The position numbers and the translations under genes are program-made. Under the pieces are notes generated by a model that did no database searches, was not told where the DNA came from, and saw nothing but the letters and a program-made list of their open reading frames with translations. From JALHST01 sp038316335 (GTDB lineage Bacteria > Bacteroidota > Bacteroidia > Flavobacteriales > Flavobacteriaceae), in assembly GCA_038316335.1 (NCBI GenBank), contig JBBQAM010000028.1, positions 1 through 52,892 on the forward strand: a stretch of 52,892 nucleotides of DNA, given 5' to 3'. How positions within the stretch are numbered: the first letter of the stretch is position 1; each line of letters begins with the position of its first letter. Shown piece by piece: positions 16,517 through 25,436 of this stretch.

Positions 16517-17338
16517 ATGGCGCTTACAAAAGTACTTATCACGGTAAAAACTTACCCTTCCCTTTCCGCGAAATACGGAGAACTTGTCTGTACGGCAGGT
16601 TTTCTAGAAGATGGTTCTTGGATAAGACTATATCCTATACCATTTAGGAAGCTAAAAAAGGACGAGAAGTATACAAAATATCAGTGGATTGAATTAGATA
16701 TTGTAAATAACGATAAGGACTTTAGACCTGAAAGTTTTCGACCGGCCACTATTGACATACCGATTACACTTCTCAATACAATTGATACTAAAGGCAATTG
16801 GTATAAACGCAAACAAATTGTTCTTGGAAAAGTTTATACAGATATCAAGGCACTTATAGCCGAAGCACACGATAAGGACATCTGCACTTCCCTAGCCGTC
16901 TTTAAGCCTACTAAGGTAACCGATTTCAAAATCGAGAAAGTCTCGGCCGAATGGGATAAGAAAAAATTAGACGAACAAAAAGCTCTACAAGAACAAGGAA
17001 ATTTATTCGAAATGGAAGAAGAACCCTTTGAGGTTGTGGCAAAACTTCCTTATAAATTCTCCTATGTTATTGAAGATGCTAACGGGGTGTCAAGTACAAT
17101 GATGATTGAAGATTGGGAAATTGGAGCGCTTTTTAGAAACACACTTGCGGCAGCAGAAGGAAATGAAGCGGTTGCCGTTGAGAAAGTGAGGTGGAAATAC
17201 TTCGACTATTTTGCTTTGAAAAAAGATTTGCACTTGTATTTGGGTACAACCAAGGCATTTCATTATCGATCTAAAAATCCATTTATGATAATTGGGACTT
17301 TCACTCCGGATATCGAAATACAAACTAGCCTATTTTAA
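16517..17338 (+). CDS. Conserved protein of unknown function, DUF488-associated
   Basis: 273 residues with no signal peptide or membrane segment. The N-terminus (VLITVKTYPSLSAKYGELVCTAGF...GSWIRLYPIPFRKL) reads like a small beta-barrel, and FRPESFRPATID follows. A charged helical linker (about 135-170) leads to a C-terminal alpha/beta part with LPYKFSYVIED and VRWKYFDYFALKKDLHLYLGTT. I recognise no named domain or catalytic motif. I believe relatives occur beside DUF488 genes, but could not check. It lies 5 bases after the DUF488 gene and 11 before the HNH gene, so the three products probably act together. Confidence 0.7.
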   Translation: MALTKVLITVKTYPSLSAKYGELVCTAGFLEDGSWIRLYPIPFRKLKKDEKYTKYQWIELDIVNNDKDFRPESFRPATIDIPITLLNTIDTKGNWYKRKQIVLGKVYTDIKALIAEAHDKDICTSLAVFKPTKVTDFKIEKVSAEWDKKKLDEQKALQEQGNLFEMEEEPFEVVAKLPYKFSYVIEDANGVSSTMMIEDWEIGALFRNTLAAAEGNEAVAVEKVRWKYFDYFALKKDLHLYLGTTKAFHYRSKNPFMIIGTFTPDIEIQTSLF

Positions 17339-17349
17339 TTTTTTGAATT

Positions 17350-18153
17350 ATGCGTTGTATTTTTTGCAAGAAATCGTCCGACAGGTCTTCAAGCGTTCAG
17401 CATATCATTCCAGAATCGTTAGGCAATAAAGAATTGATTCTTCGACCTGGTGCAGTATGTGATGAGTGTAACCAATATTTTGCCGTAAAAATTGAGAAAC
17501 CGTTATTGGAGATGAAATATTTCCAAAATGTAAGATTTAGAAATAATATCAAATCTAAAAAAGGGCGTAACATACCCTATAAAACCTTATTTCCACATAA
17601 GGATGGTGGATGGTTTGATATGTATATGGATGGTCACAGTTTGGCTTTTAGTGGCGATGATACCGAAGTAATAAACTTAATACGCAACAAGAAGGTCAAT
17701 AGATTAATGTTTGAAGTGGTGGATATGCCCGAAAGCAAAAACTACCATATGTCCCGTTTCCTTGCAAAGACCGCTCTGGAATTATTTGCATTAAAAGCGG
17801 GTCATAACCAGTCAAATCTGAATGAAGTTATTGATATGCCTGAATTAGACGCGTTACGTGAATATGCCCGTTTTGGAAAAGGAGAACAATGGATTTATAG
17901 TCAGCGTAGAATTTATTCCGAAGAAGCTCGATTTGCAGATCCTATATTCAATCCTAAACCCTATGAAGTACTTCACGAATTGGATTTCTTATTTATTGAA
18001 CCGGGCATATATTATTTCGTTCTTGTAATTATGGGTGTTGAATATGTAATTAACTGGGGAGTCTCTGAACTGGATTTATTTAATAATTGGTTAGAACGAA
18101 ATGAACAGCAATCGCCTATTAGGCGCTTTACGGAGAGAATGGTTAAGAAGTAA
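17350..18153 (+). CDS. HNH-endonuclease-like protein
   Basis: 267 residues. The N-terminus has a CxxC knuckle (CIFCKKSSDRSSS), then QHIIPESLGNKE with the HNH His, then CDECNQYFAVKIE with a second CxxC and the Asn. This order (CxxC, H, N, CxxC) is that of HNH_5 nucleases, which cut DNA with one metal ion. The remaining 200 residues are mixed alpha/beta with no motif I know and could recognise the target. As the third gene of the DUF488 operon it is the likely effector. Confidence 0.78.
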   Translation: MRCIFCKKSSDRSSSVQHIIPESLGNKELILRPGAVCDECNQYFAVKIEKPLLEMKYFQNVRFRNNIKSKKGRNIPYKTLFPHKDGGWFDMYMDGHSLAFSGDDTEVINLIRNKKVNRLMFEVVDMPESKNYHMSRFLAKTALELFALKAGHNQSNLNEVIDMPELDALREYARFGKGEQWIYSQRRIYSEEARFADPIFNPKPYEVLHELDFLFIEPGIYYFVLVIMGVEYVINWGVSELDLFNNWLERNEQQSPIRRFTERMVKK

Positions 18154-18327
18154 TAGTAATAAAAACGCACGAAGGCCCAAGCGTTAGCGATAGGAGCGGC
18201 ATCGGGCGTAGCGGGCCATTTTAGGGTTCGTTGCCAAAAAAAGCGACAGCGGAACTCTTCCAAGGATTACGAAACCTTGGGGCCCGCAAGGCCGATATAG
18301 CGGATAGCCCGGCCAACGCCCAAAAAC
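18154..18327. other. GC-rich hairpin-prone spacer between convergent genes
   Basis: The plus-strand HNH gene and the minus-strand helicase gene converge on this spacer, which is clearly richer in G and C than its surroundings. It carries several stems, for instance CCAAGG/CCTTGG at 18260-18280 and GGCC pairs at 18290-18314, and repeats of TAGCG. It may be a two-way terminator or a structured RNA; no T-tract terminator is obvious. Confidence 0.4.
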
Positions 18328-21300
18328 TTATAAAGAAATGTCTTGAGATTGAGCAGCTTTTTTCACTGATTTCTTTTTTGACACAACGGTCTCTTCTTTT
18401 TCCTCTGGTTCCGCATCGTACTTTTCATCCAAATCGGCGTTGATTTCTACAAGCCTCTTTTGAACCATTTCAAGCTCATTGGACTTGTCAAATTGAAATT
18501 CCAATATCTTTTGGTTGGCCTTGATGGACCTTTTAAAATCTATCAGCTGTTCTTTTTGGGTTTTGAGCGATTTCGGTATTTTGGAAAGGGCATTGTACAT
18601 ATAGTCCGTCAAACTATGCCAATTCGCAACGATCCGTTTGGAACCATACCCGTAAGAAGCATTTGGGGTTACGACTAATAATTGATGGTTTGAACAATCG
18701 GCTACATCGAGAACCAGTTTTGCATCTGAAATGGAGAAAATGACATGCGTACCGTTAATCGTTTTTTTAGCTTGCAACCGATCATTTAGAGTTTCTCCCA
18801 ATACCAGAGTATCGGCCGTATGGGTCATTTCCAAAGCCGTACTCAACTTTTTCAGATAAGTATCCCTATCCGATATCGTTTGCCATAAAGGGAGGTCTTT
18901 TTCAAGTTTGGCAACGTTTTTAACGGCTCTGTTCAGTTCCGTTTCATAGAACGAAATATGGTTCTTTGCTTCCAACCGGTTCTTCTTGAAAATGGATTTT
19001 TCCAGTTCCAGTTCGTCCAATTGTTTGGCCAATTCCTCCTTTTCTAAATACAAAGGGTCATTTTTTGCCACGGCCAATAAGGTTTTATAGTCTATGGAGC
19101 CTTCATCGTTCACAGGCCCCATATCCAGTTTATTGAACTGAATGGTACCGTTGGTCAATTGTTCGATAAAGTTCTTTTTGATGTTGACGCTATTGAGCAT
19201 CAGCGCATCGGTGCAGTTCTCTACAATGTAAAACGAAACGATGACCTTGTTGCCATAATGTTCCTTGGCACCGATGTTGCCCTTTCGTACGCCCCTACCG
19301 TTACGCTGGTCGATATCCGTTGGCCGATAGGGAATGTCCACATGGTGTATGCGCACCAATCGTTCCTGGATATTCGTTCCCGTTCCCAATTTTTCGGTAG
19401 AACCGATGATTACGCGATATGAGCCGTCATTCACTTTTTTAAAGCATTCCAGACGGTTGTTGTCCGTTTTAAAATCATGGATATAGACCACCTCCTTTTT
19501 GGGAATATCGAATTCTTCGGTAAGGATGCGTTTCAGCTCGTCATAGATATTAAAGTGCTCCTTGGGTACTCCCAAATCCGAAAATATCGCCTGTGTACCT
19601 TTAAAGGAAGCCGTTTCGGTATAGGTTTTGTAAACTTCGGAAGCGATAATCCGCAACTTCGCTTCGCCCGGATCTTCCAGATCCTGGTTCAACATCCGTG
19701 GGTCAATGGAAGCGTTCCGCATATGGTGCAGGGCAATCAGTGATAAGGCACTTTTTTGGTCATCGGTATAATTTTTACTTCCGTATAACAGGGAACTGTT
19801 TCCCGTTCTTAAAAATTCCTTTATCCTTTCAAAGTATTCGATTTGGCCAGCGGTGGGTTTCAAGGTATGTAAATCAAGCTCCATTTTGGGCCTATCGATT
19901 TGGTGCGTACTACCATTGACAATAATGGAAATCTCATTGTACAGCGAGGACAACAATTTCATTTTCTTGAACGAACGGAAACGTTCCCTAACCTTATAGT
20001 CGCCCGAGACCGTAGGTTCAAATTCATAGGACTTGTTCGCGAATACCTGTGCCCATTGATCAAAAGAGGTAATGTTCATCTGCTCCATACGGTGCGGAAT
20101 CAAGTATTTGAAGAGCACATAGACCTCGGTAATGGAATTGGATATGGGTGTTCCGGACAAAAACGTAGTCTGAAAATCCCTTGCTTTTGCTTTTTGTAAG
20201 GTACGGATGGCTACCAACAGGTTTTTGCTGCGTTCGGAACCTTGGGAGGTATTAAGTCCTGCGACGCGATTATGCCTTGTGGTGTACATCAGGTTCTTGA
20301 ACTTGTGAGATTCATCGACCATAATGTGTTCAAAACCCATCTGCTCAAAATTCACGGCATCACTCTGTTTATTTTGGATTTGAAAATAAATCTGTTTCAA
20401 GTCCGCGGTCAGGTTCTCCTTTCTTTGTTCCAATGCCTTTAAGGCTCTTTTTCCGATGTCGTATTTATCCTCGGAAATAACACTTAGATCACGTTCAAGA
20501 TTCTCAAGTTCTTCGGTTATAATTTCATGGATGATCTCTGGGGATTGCGGTATAAACTTAAAGGTGTCGTGGCTCATCAAGACCACATCGTAACGACCGT
20601 CCTTTATCTTCTTGAAAAAGGCGTTTCTTTTTGCCAGTCCGCTGATCACCTTATCCTGGGCCACCAATAGCTTCATGGTGGGGAAAGCGTTCAAAAGTTC
20701 ACATTCCAATTGGATTACGGTGGACCGCAGGCCAATGACCAATGTTTTTTGTGACAGGCCGAGTTCTTTTAGCTTTTGTGTCGTCAGCGCCATATCCAAG
20801 GTCTTTCCGAAACCAACCTCTTTGTTGACCAACAATCCTTGATTGACTATGATGCCCGCTACGGTATCCTTTTGGCTTTTATAGGGCGTAAAATGCCGTA
20901 GGCCTTCGAATTGTAAATAATCACCATCATATTTTGGGTGGACCTGTGCATCATAGGTATCGTAAAAAATACGTTCAAGCCGCTCTTTGATTTCCGGTTT
21001 GCCTATGATATAGGCATTGAATTCCTTATAAATTAAGTCGAATTTGATACGCACTTCCTGCATTTTGACCTTGTCCGTTCGCTTATACTGTTTGGAACCT
21101 TTGGTTATATAGGGTATGGTGGAATTCAAAGCTCCTTCCAGAATATCCTTGAAACCGTAATAGCGATGTTCGGTCTGTACCGTAAATTTTTTGATGTATT
21201 CATAATCTGCCTTTTCTATTTTGACCATATATTTTGAAGTACTGTCATTGTATGCGATTTGGGCAGTTGTTCCGTAAATATCATAAACAAATGCCTGGGT

Positions 21301-23232
21301 GTATTCAATGGGAAACCAAGGTTCGTGCAGTTTGATGTCGAGATCCTCAAAAGGGGTCATGGGCGGCTTTACCTTTTCCAAGGTCAAAATCGATCGGTCG
21401 ATATATAATTTATCCACATATGATTGAAATGTCCCGAAATCGTTTTTTCGATACACATTTAGTTTTTTGTAGATGGTTCCGGATAGGAACAAAAATTTCG
21501 GTGCAAGCTCCCAACTATCCTGTTTAGGATTTAAAAATAGAAGTTGCTTATCCAAGGTTTCCTTGATCAATTCTTCTTTGTCCATTCCGGTGGCCGAAAC
21601 CATGGAATCGACATCAATGCGATTGTACTTGTTTAAGGAGTAGAAAATGGAGTCCTCCAAACTTAGGGTTTTTTGAGGTTTCTCCGGTTGGCTTTCCGAT
21701 ACCAGCCCCAATGACTTGTTGAAGATATCGGATTTGATAAAGCTCCCATTTTTTGGAATTTCCAACTCCAATAACAATGGCCCTTGAATATCCAAGGTCA
21801 CAAAAGGATAGTTGGCCTTATCGTTGAGCTGGCCATATTGAAAATTGAAGGCATCGTATTGGTAATCCAGTTCGTCCCTGATTTCGTCCGCCCCTTCTTT
21901 TGGGGATTCGAGCAATCTGAAATAGGTGTCGCGTAGGGCAACGATTTTTGTGATCCTATCGAATTCTTTGGGCTTGGTTCCCAAGGGTTCTAATTGGTTG
22001 TCGCCATCCAATTTGTACACTTTTTGATGTTTGATAACGAGGTTACCGGGCTTCAATTTGAAAACGGTGTCCCTAACAACCTCGGGAATCCGCGTTATGG
22101 TTTTTTTGACTTCTTCTGTCGTTGCAATTGCGGCTACAATGCTTTGCTTTTTCTGTCTTCTAGGTTCTAAAACAAATTTGCTTAGTGTATTGGTAATTTC
22201 ACTTGCAATTTGTGCAAGACCATAATCGGCTTTAACCGTATAATCCGAATTATTGTACAGGCCGCCTTCCTCGATACTCCCCAGGACGTGCGAAGGATAT
22301 TCAGAAAAGTAATCGCTTATCTGTACCAAGTTTGCGCCTAATGTCCGTTCGGAGGTTTTTGAGAATAATGCGTTGATGTTTGTCTGTTCAATCGTCGTTT
22401 CAATCTGTTGATTGTTTTGAAAGACCAGAATATCGGTTACGATAGCGGTATTTTCTTGGGCAAAAGTGGAATCGGGCAAGCGCACCCCTCCAACAAAATT
22501 GTTTCGTTTCATTAAATACTCTCGTATGGGAACATATTTACTCTTATCCATAAAATTTTTGGTACAGATTAAGATAGAAAGGCCGGAGGGTTTAAGACAT
22601 TCGAGGCTCTTGCACACAAAGTAGGAATGGATGTTTTTCGAAATCTGCGTCCGTAATGGATGTTCCATTAAACCGGTATCGAAAATCTTGTTCGCTCCGA
22701 AGGGAATATTGCTGATGACCAGATCATAGGTCTTATTGGCATCGGTCTGGGCCAGATTTTCAAAGGGGATACCGTAAATCCGTACGTTCTTTTTATACTT
22801 AAAATTGTGCTCCAGTATGCGTACCGTGAATATTTCCTTTTCAAAAGCTGTGAATTTAGCGGAAGGAAAACCTTTTGACAATGCCCAAATAAACGTACCA
22901 TTTCCTGCACTTGGCTCTAATATGGTGTTCGGTTCAAAAACTATGTTGTTTTTTACATAATCAGTTAACGCGTTTACGATCGGATCAGGCGTGTAAAATG
23001 AATTCAGCGAACCGCCCTTAAGGCTGTTGATGATGGTCTGGGCATACTCCGCACCATAATATTGTTCTAGTTTTCGTATAAAAATGGTTCTATGCCCCTC
23101 ATTTTTTAGAATATCAAAAATGTTCCCGAATCCGGGATTATTGATGAAAAAATGTGGCTCCGTTTGGGGGGCATTCAACGCTTCTATCGTCCGGACCAGA
23201 TAATCCAGATACTTTCTTTTTGAGTATTTCAT
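18328..23232 (-). CDS. Adenine-methylase/SNF2-like helicase fusion protein of the ICE
   Basis: 1634 residues. The N-terminal Rossmann methylase domain has SAM-binding motif I (EPSAGNGTF, 106-114) and motif IV as NIPFG (175-179), where the canonical NPPF Pro is Ile. A middle segment without known motifs follows. The SF2 helicase core has Walker A in EVGFGKTLDMAL (about 805), the box DESHKFKN (about 972), SGTPISNS (about 1027) and motif VI in DQRNGRGVRKGN (about 1314). A coiled, charged tail ends in KKSVKKAA. Such giants are common in Bacteroidota conjugative elements and phages and are thought to protect or remodel incoming DNA. It is last of a three-gene minus-strand unit. An ACTC repeat abuts its start codon. 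Confidence 0.85.
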   Translation of the reverse strand: MKYSKRKYLDYLVRTIEALNAPQTEPHFFINNPGFGNIFDILKNEGHRTIFIRKLEQYYGAEYAQTIINSLKGGSLNSFYTPDPIVNALTDYVKNNIVFEPNTILEPSAGNGTFIWALSKGFPSAKFTAFEKEIFTVRILEHNFKYKKNVRIYGIPFENLAQTDANKTYDLVISNIPFGANKIFDTGLMEHPLRTQISKNIHSYFVCKSLECLKPSGLSILICTKNFMDKSKYVPIREYLMKRNNFVGGVRLPDSTFAQENTAIVTDILVFQNNQQIETTIEQTNINALFSKTSERTLGANLVQISDYFSEYPSHVLGSIEEGGLYNNSDYTVKADYGLAQIASEITNTLSKFVLEPRRQKKQSIVAAIATTEEVKKTITRIPEVVRDTVFKLKPGNLVIKHQKVYKLDGDNQLEPLGTKPKEFDRITKIVALRDTYFRLLESPKEGADEIRDELDYQYDAFNFQYGQLNDKANYPFVTLDIQGPLLLELEIPKNGSFIKSDIFNKSLGLVSESQPEKPQKTLSLEDSIFYSLNKYNRIDVDSMVSATGMDKEELIKETLDKQLLFLNPKQDSWELAPKFLFLSGTIYKKLNVYRKNDFGTFQSYVDKLYIDRSILTLEKVKPPMTPFEDLDIKLHEPWFPIEYTQAFVYDIYGTTAQIAYNDSTSKYMVKIEKADYEYIKKFTVQTEHRYYGFKDILEGALNSTIPYITKGSKQYKRTDKVKMQEVRIKFDLIYKEFNAYIIGKPEIKERLERIFYDTYDAQVHPKYDGDYLQFEGLRHFTPYKSQKDTVAGIIVNQGLLVNKEVGFGKTLDMALTTQKLKELGLSQKTLVIGLRSTVIQLECELLNAFPTMKLLVAQDKVISGLAKRNAFFKKIKDGRYDVVLMSHDTFKFIPQSPEIIHEIITEELENLERDLSVISEDKYDIGKRALKALEQRKENLTADLKQIYFQIQNKQSDAVNFEQMGFEHIMVDESHKFKNLMYTTRHNRVAGLNTSQGSERSKNLLVAIRTLQKAKARDFQTTFLSGTPISNSITEVYVLFKYLIPHRMEQMNITSFDQWAQVFANKSYEFEPTVSGDYKVRERFRSFKKMKLLSSLYNEISIIVNGSTHQIDRPKMELDLHTLKPTAGQIEYFERIKEFLRTGNSSLLYGSKNYTDDQKSALSLIALHHMRNASIDPRMLNQDLEDPGEAKLRIIASEVYKTYTETASFKGTQAIFSDLGVPKEHFNIYDELKRILTEEFDIPKKEVVYIHDFKTDNNRLECFKKVNDGSYRVIIGSTEKLGTGTNIQERLVRIHHVDIPYRPTDIDQRNGRGVRKGNIGAKEHYGNKVIVSFYIVENCTDALMLNSVNIKKNFIEQLTNGTIQFNKLDMGPVNDEGSIDYKTLLAVAKNDPLYLEKEELAKQLDELELEKSIFKKNRLEAKNHISFYETELNRAVKNVAKLEKDLPLWQTISDRDTYLKKLSTALEMTHTADTLVLGETLNDRLQAKKTINGTHVIFSISDAKLVLDVADCSNHQLLVVTPNASYGYGSKRIVANWHSLTDYMYNALSKIPKSLKTQKEQLIDFKRSIKANQKILEFQFDKSNELEMVQKRLVEINADLDEKYDAEPEEKEETVVSKKKSVKKAAQSQDISL

Positions 23233-23266
23233 GAGTGAGTGAGTGAGTGAGTGAGTTAAGGAATAG
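23233..23266 (-). repeat. Leader motif with six tandem ACTC units before the helicase start
   Basis: On the minus strand the sequence reads ATTCCTTA, then ACTC six times (plus-strand GAGT at 23233-23256), then the ATG directly. Shorter versions of the same leader (ATTCCTTAACTCACTCA) precede 26782 and 29526. A tetranucleotide tract can change in length by slippage; here it would alter the leader spacing, not the reading frame. Confidence 0.7.
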
Positions 23267-23275
23267 TGTTGTGCT

Positions 23276-24568
23276 CTATCGTCGCATTTGGGATGTGGTT
23301 TTTCCTTTAGGGTTCTCTTTTACTGGCTCTTCAATGCGTCCAAAATTTTTGCTTTCGGAATACGTCTGCCGTATATACCGTAATACTTCTGTGTTTAGCG
23401 GCCTGAAATGTAGTTCATCGGATGATTTTCTTAATTCGGCAAAGTGCCATTTGCCCGTTTTATAATGCTTTTTCAGAAAAGCTTTTTTGCCTTGGGATTC
23501 CAGTCGAACGGCATCTTTTTCAACAACAAAATTTTTGTTCGTTATTACCTCTTTACAGAGATAGTACTTGGTTATCATGGGCAACTCCGAAGTTTTTATA
23601 ATGCTATTATAGCTGTCCCATTGCAACGCACTTTGCGATGGATTTTCAAGCTTACGTCCGATTTTGAGTACCCCGTCTTTGACACCAAGCAGTAAATTGT
23701 ACTTCAGATGGGCGATTACTTCTATTTGGCTATCTAGAAACAATCGCTTGAATTCTCCAAGGGTGAAATAGTAGGTTTCGGACTTTGGTGCTGCTTCAAG
23801 AAAAGATCGAAAGGATAGGTAGTGCCCGTTAGCTTCCATTAAGGTTGTAATGCAGGTATGCTTGCCTGGCAATCTTAGCCGAAACTGTTTGCCTACGTAC
23901 ATTTCCGGATTTTTGACTAGATTTTCGTCCGGATCAAGTACACTATTCTCAAAATACTTATTGGAATAAAAGGCCTCCGAAACACATTGGTTATAAGTCT
24001 TATACAATTGTTTCGAATCCTTCGTTGTTTGGTTATAGGTCAAATCACTCTCAGAATACCTATGTTCCAATCGCAAATTGTCCGATTCGTTGGGATGGAT
24101 CCGGGCAATAAACTGTACAAATTCGCCCATTGCGAGAATTTTCCATTTCGGGATGCTTTCATGATCCGTATAGGCTACTGTAAAAATTTGTTGTTCCTTT
24201 TCGTAGCCCACTTGTAGTTCTGCCCTGAGCATTTCGCCATCGAAAACCTTTAGGTGGCCAACTGGTGTAATTTTGGCATCGCGGTCTATCAGCCGTTGCT
24301 TTTGCCTTTGTTGCGCCAATAGATTTTTGAGGTCGGTATCGATCCGGCCGTTTTTGGCCAGTTGCATTTTTTTGAGATAAGTTAGCCGTTTTATATCGTT
24401 GACTTCTTGGTGTTTTAAATTGCTGTATTCCATAATCTGGAATTCCCTGAACTCGTCATCGGAGGCTTTGTCGTAAATGTTCATTAAGGTATGCACCAAG
24501 CTATTTACCTTTCTTATCGAACTTCGGATACCTTGTTTTTTCTGTTCCATATCGGTTTCAATTTTCAT
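23276..24568 (-). CDS. Conserved ICE protein of unknown function
   Basis: 430 residues, no signal peptide or membrane segment. The N-terminus is helical and charged (about 1-105). Two similar beta-rich units follow (about 105-200 and 225-330), each with an FTV/YYFTLGEF-type strand pair and a KPGKH-like turn. I recognise no family. Its ATG overlaps the end of the M23 peptidase gene by 11 bases, and the helicase gene follows 43 bases after its stop, so the three are one operon. It may be a partner of the helicase or part of DNA processing. Confidence 0.65.
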   Translation of the reverse strand: MKIETDMEQKKQGIRSSIRKVNSLVHTLMNIYDKASDDEFREFQIMEYSNLKHQEVNDIKRLTYLKKMQLAKNGRIDTDLKNLLAQQRQKQRLIDRDAKITPVGHLKVFDGEMLRAELQVGYEKEQQIFTVAYTDHESIPKWKILAMGEFVQFIARIHPNESDNLRLEHRYSESDLTYNQTTKDSKQLYKTYNQCVSEAFYSNKYFENSVLDPDENLVKNPEMYVGKQFRLRLPGKHTCITTLMEANGHYLSFRSFLEAAPKSETYYFTLGEFKRLFLDSQIEVIAHLKYNLLLGVKDGVLKIGRKLENPSQSALQWDSYNSIIKTSELPMITKYYLCKEVITNKNFVVEKDAVRLESQGKKAFLKKHYKTGKWHFAELRKSSDELHFRPLNTEVLRYIRQTYSESKNFGRIEEPVKENPKGKTTSQMRR

Positions 24569-25373
24569 ATAAGTGTTCGTAAATTATCTTTTTCAATCGT
24601 AGGGAATATCCGGGGTCGATTTTCAGTCCGTTTTTGATGATTTCGTAGTGTAAATGGTAGCCTTTAGAAGCTCCTGTGTTTCCGACGGTGGCGATAAGTT
24701 CGTGTTGACCAATGGTTTGGCCAATACTGACGAGCACTTTATTAAGATGTCCATATAGTGTTTGGAATCCAAAACGGTGATTTATGATAATATGGGTGCC
24801 ATAACCCCGTTCCGAGTATTTGATTGAAAGTACCGTTCCTTCTGCCGAAGCATATACATATTCGTCCAAATCTGCGGCCAAGTCGATACCAAAATGCTTT
24901 TTCTTTTTGTATGATATAGGATGTTTTCGTATTCCATATTTACTTGACAGCCAATAATTGCCCTTTTCCAAAGGAACCGCCGAAGGAATCTGGTTCAAGA
25001 TTTCTGGAGCATATTGCAGATAAGGTTCCAATGTTGGGATATAGGAATAATCCGGGATCATATATAGAAAGGTTACTAGTTTTTCTTCGATATTCAATAA
25101 CAACTGTTCACGCTCTTTGTCATGGACAATGGTATCCGCAACAACTTCATTTAGATTCGATTCCAACTCTTTTCCATAGCGCTTCAATGTGACGGCAGTA
25201 TCCTCCAAACTATCATCCCATAGTCCCAAAACAGGTCCCGAAACATAAAAACTCCCTAAAACCAGCAAAAAACCGACAGCCGTAAGCTGCTTTTTATCCA
25301 TTGATTTTAAGGAATTTAGCCATATCCAAAGAGTATTTCTCCAAAAAAAGTATGCTATTTCAAAACTTTTCAT
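24558..25373 (-). CDS. M23-family peptidase, membrane-anchored, of the ICE
   Basis: 271 residues. One membrane segment at about 31-50 (TAVGFLLVLGSFYVSG) anchors it, and a periplasmic coiled region follows (55-110). The C-terminal LytM/M23 domain has the zinc ligands in KHFGIDLAAD (His and Asp) and YHLHYEI (HxH). It is probably a peptidoglycan endopeptidase that opens the cell wall for the mating channel. The ATG at 25373 is preceded by a dyad promoter; MDKKQL at residue 25 is an alternative start. It is the first gene of the minus-strand operon with the 430-residue protein and helicase. Confidence 0.85.
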   Translation of the reverse strand: MKSFEIAYFFWRNTLWIWLNSLKSMDKKQLTAVGFLLVLGSFYVSGPVLGLWDDSLEDTAVTLKRYGKELESNLNEVVADTIVHDKEREQLLLNIEEKLVTFLYMIPDYSYIPTLEPYLQYAPEILNQIPSAVPLEKGNYWLSSKYGIRKHPISYKKKKHFGIDLAADLDEYVYASAEGTVLSIKYSERGYGTHIIINHRFGFQTLYGHLNKVLVSIGQTIGQHELIATVGNTGASKGYHLHYEIIKNGLKIDPGYSLRLKKIIYEHLYEN

Positions 25374-25401
25374 ATATTTGCTGTGTTATATGCAAATATA
25401 T
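25372..25401. promoter_or_regulatory. Face-to-face divergent promoters in one dyad
   Basis: Arms ATATATTTGC (25372-25381) and GCAAATATAT (25392-25401) are perfect 10-bp inverted repeats. Each arm holds a TATATTTG -7 box (TAnnTTTG): the plus-strand box at 25373-25380 points to the gene at 25437, the minus-strand box at 25393-25400 to the M23 gene at 25373. A protein bound here could switch both. The -33 TTTG elements are not clear. Confidence 0.55.
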
Positions 25402-25436
25402 ATTTTATTTACAAATATGAAAGAAAAAGCGAAATT

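Noticed and set aside
18231..18443. Plus-strand frame across the GC-rich spacer
   Set aside because: It is antisense to the end of the helicase gene and has no domain; composition is driven by the GC-rich spacer.
23233..23256. GAGT repeat as a CRISPR array
   Set aside because: The units are four bases long without spacers; it is a microsatellite.
25383..25436. Earlier start for the primase-like gene
   Set aside because: It overlaps the divergent promoter dyad and needs a non-ATG start.
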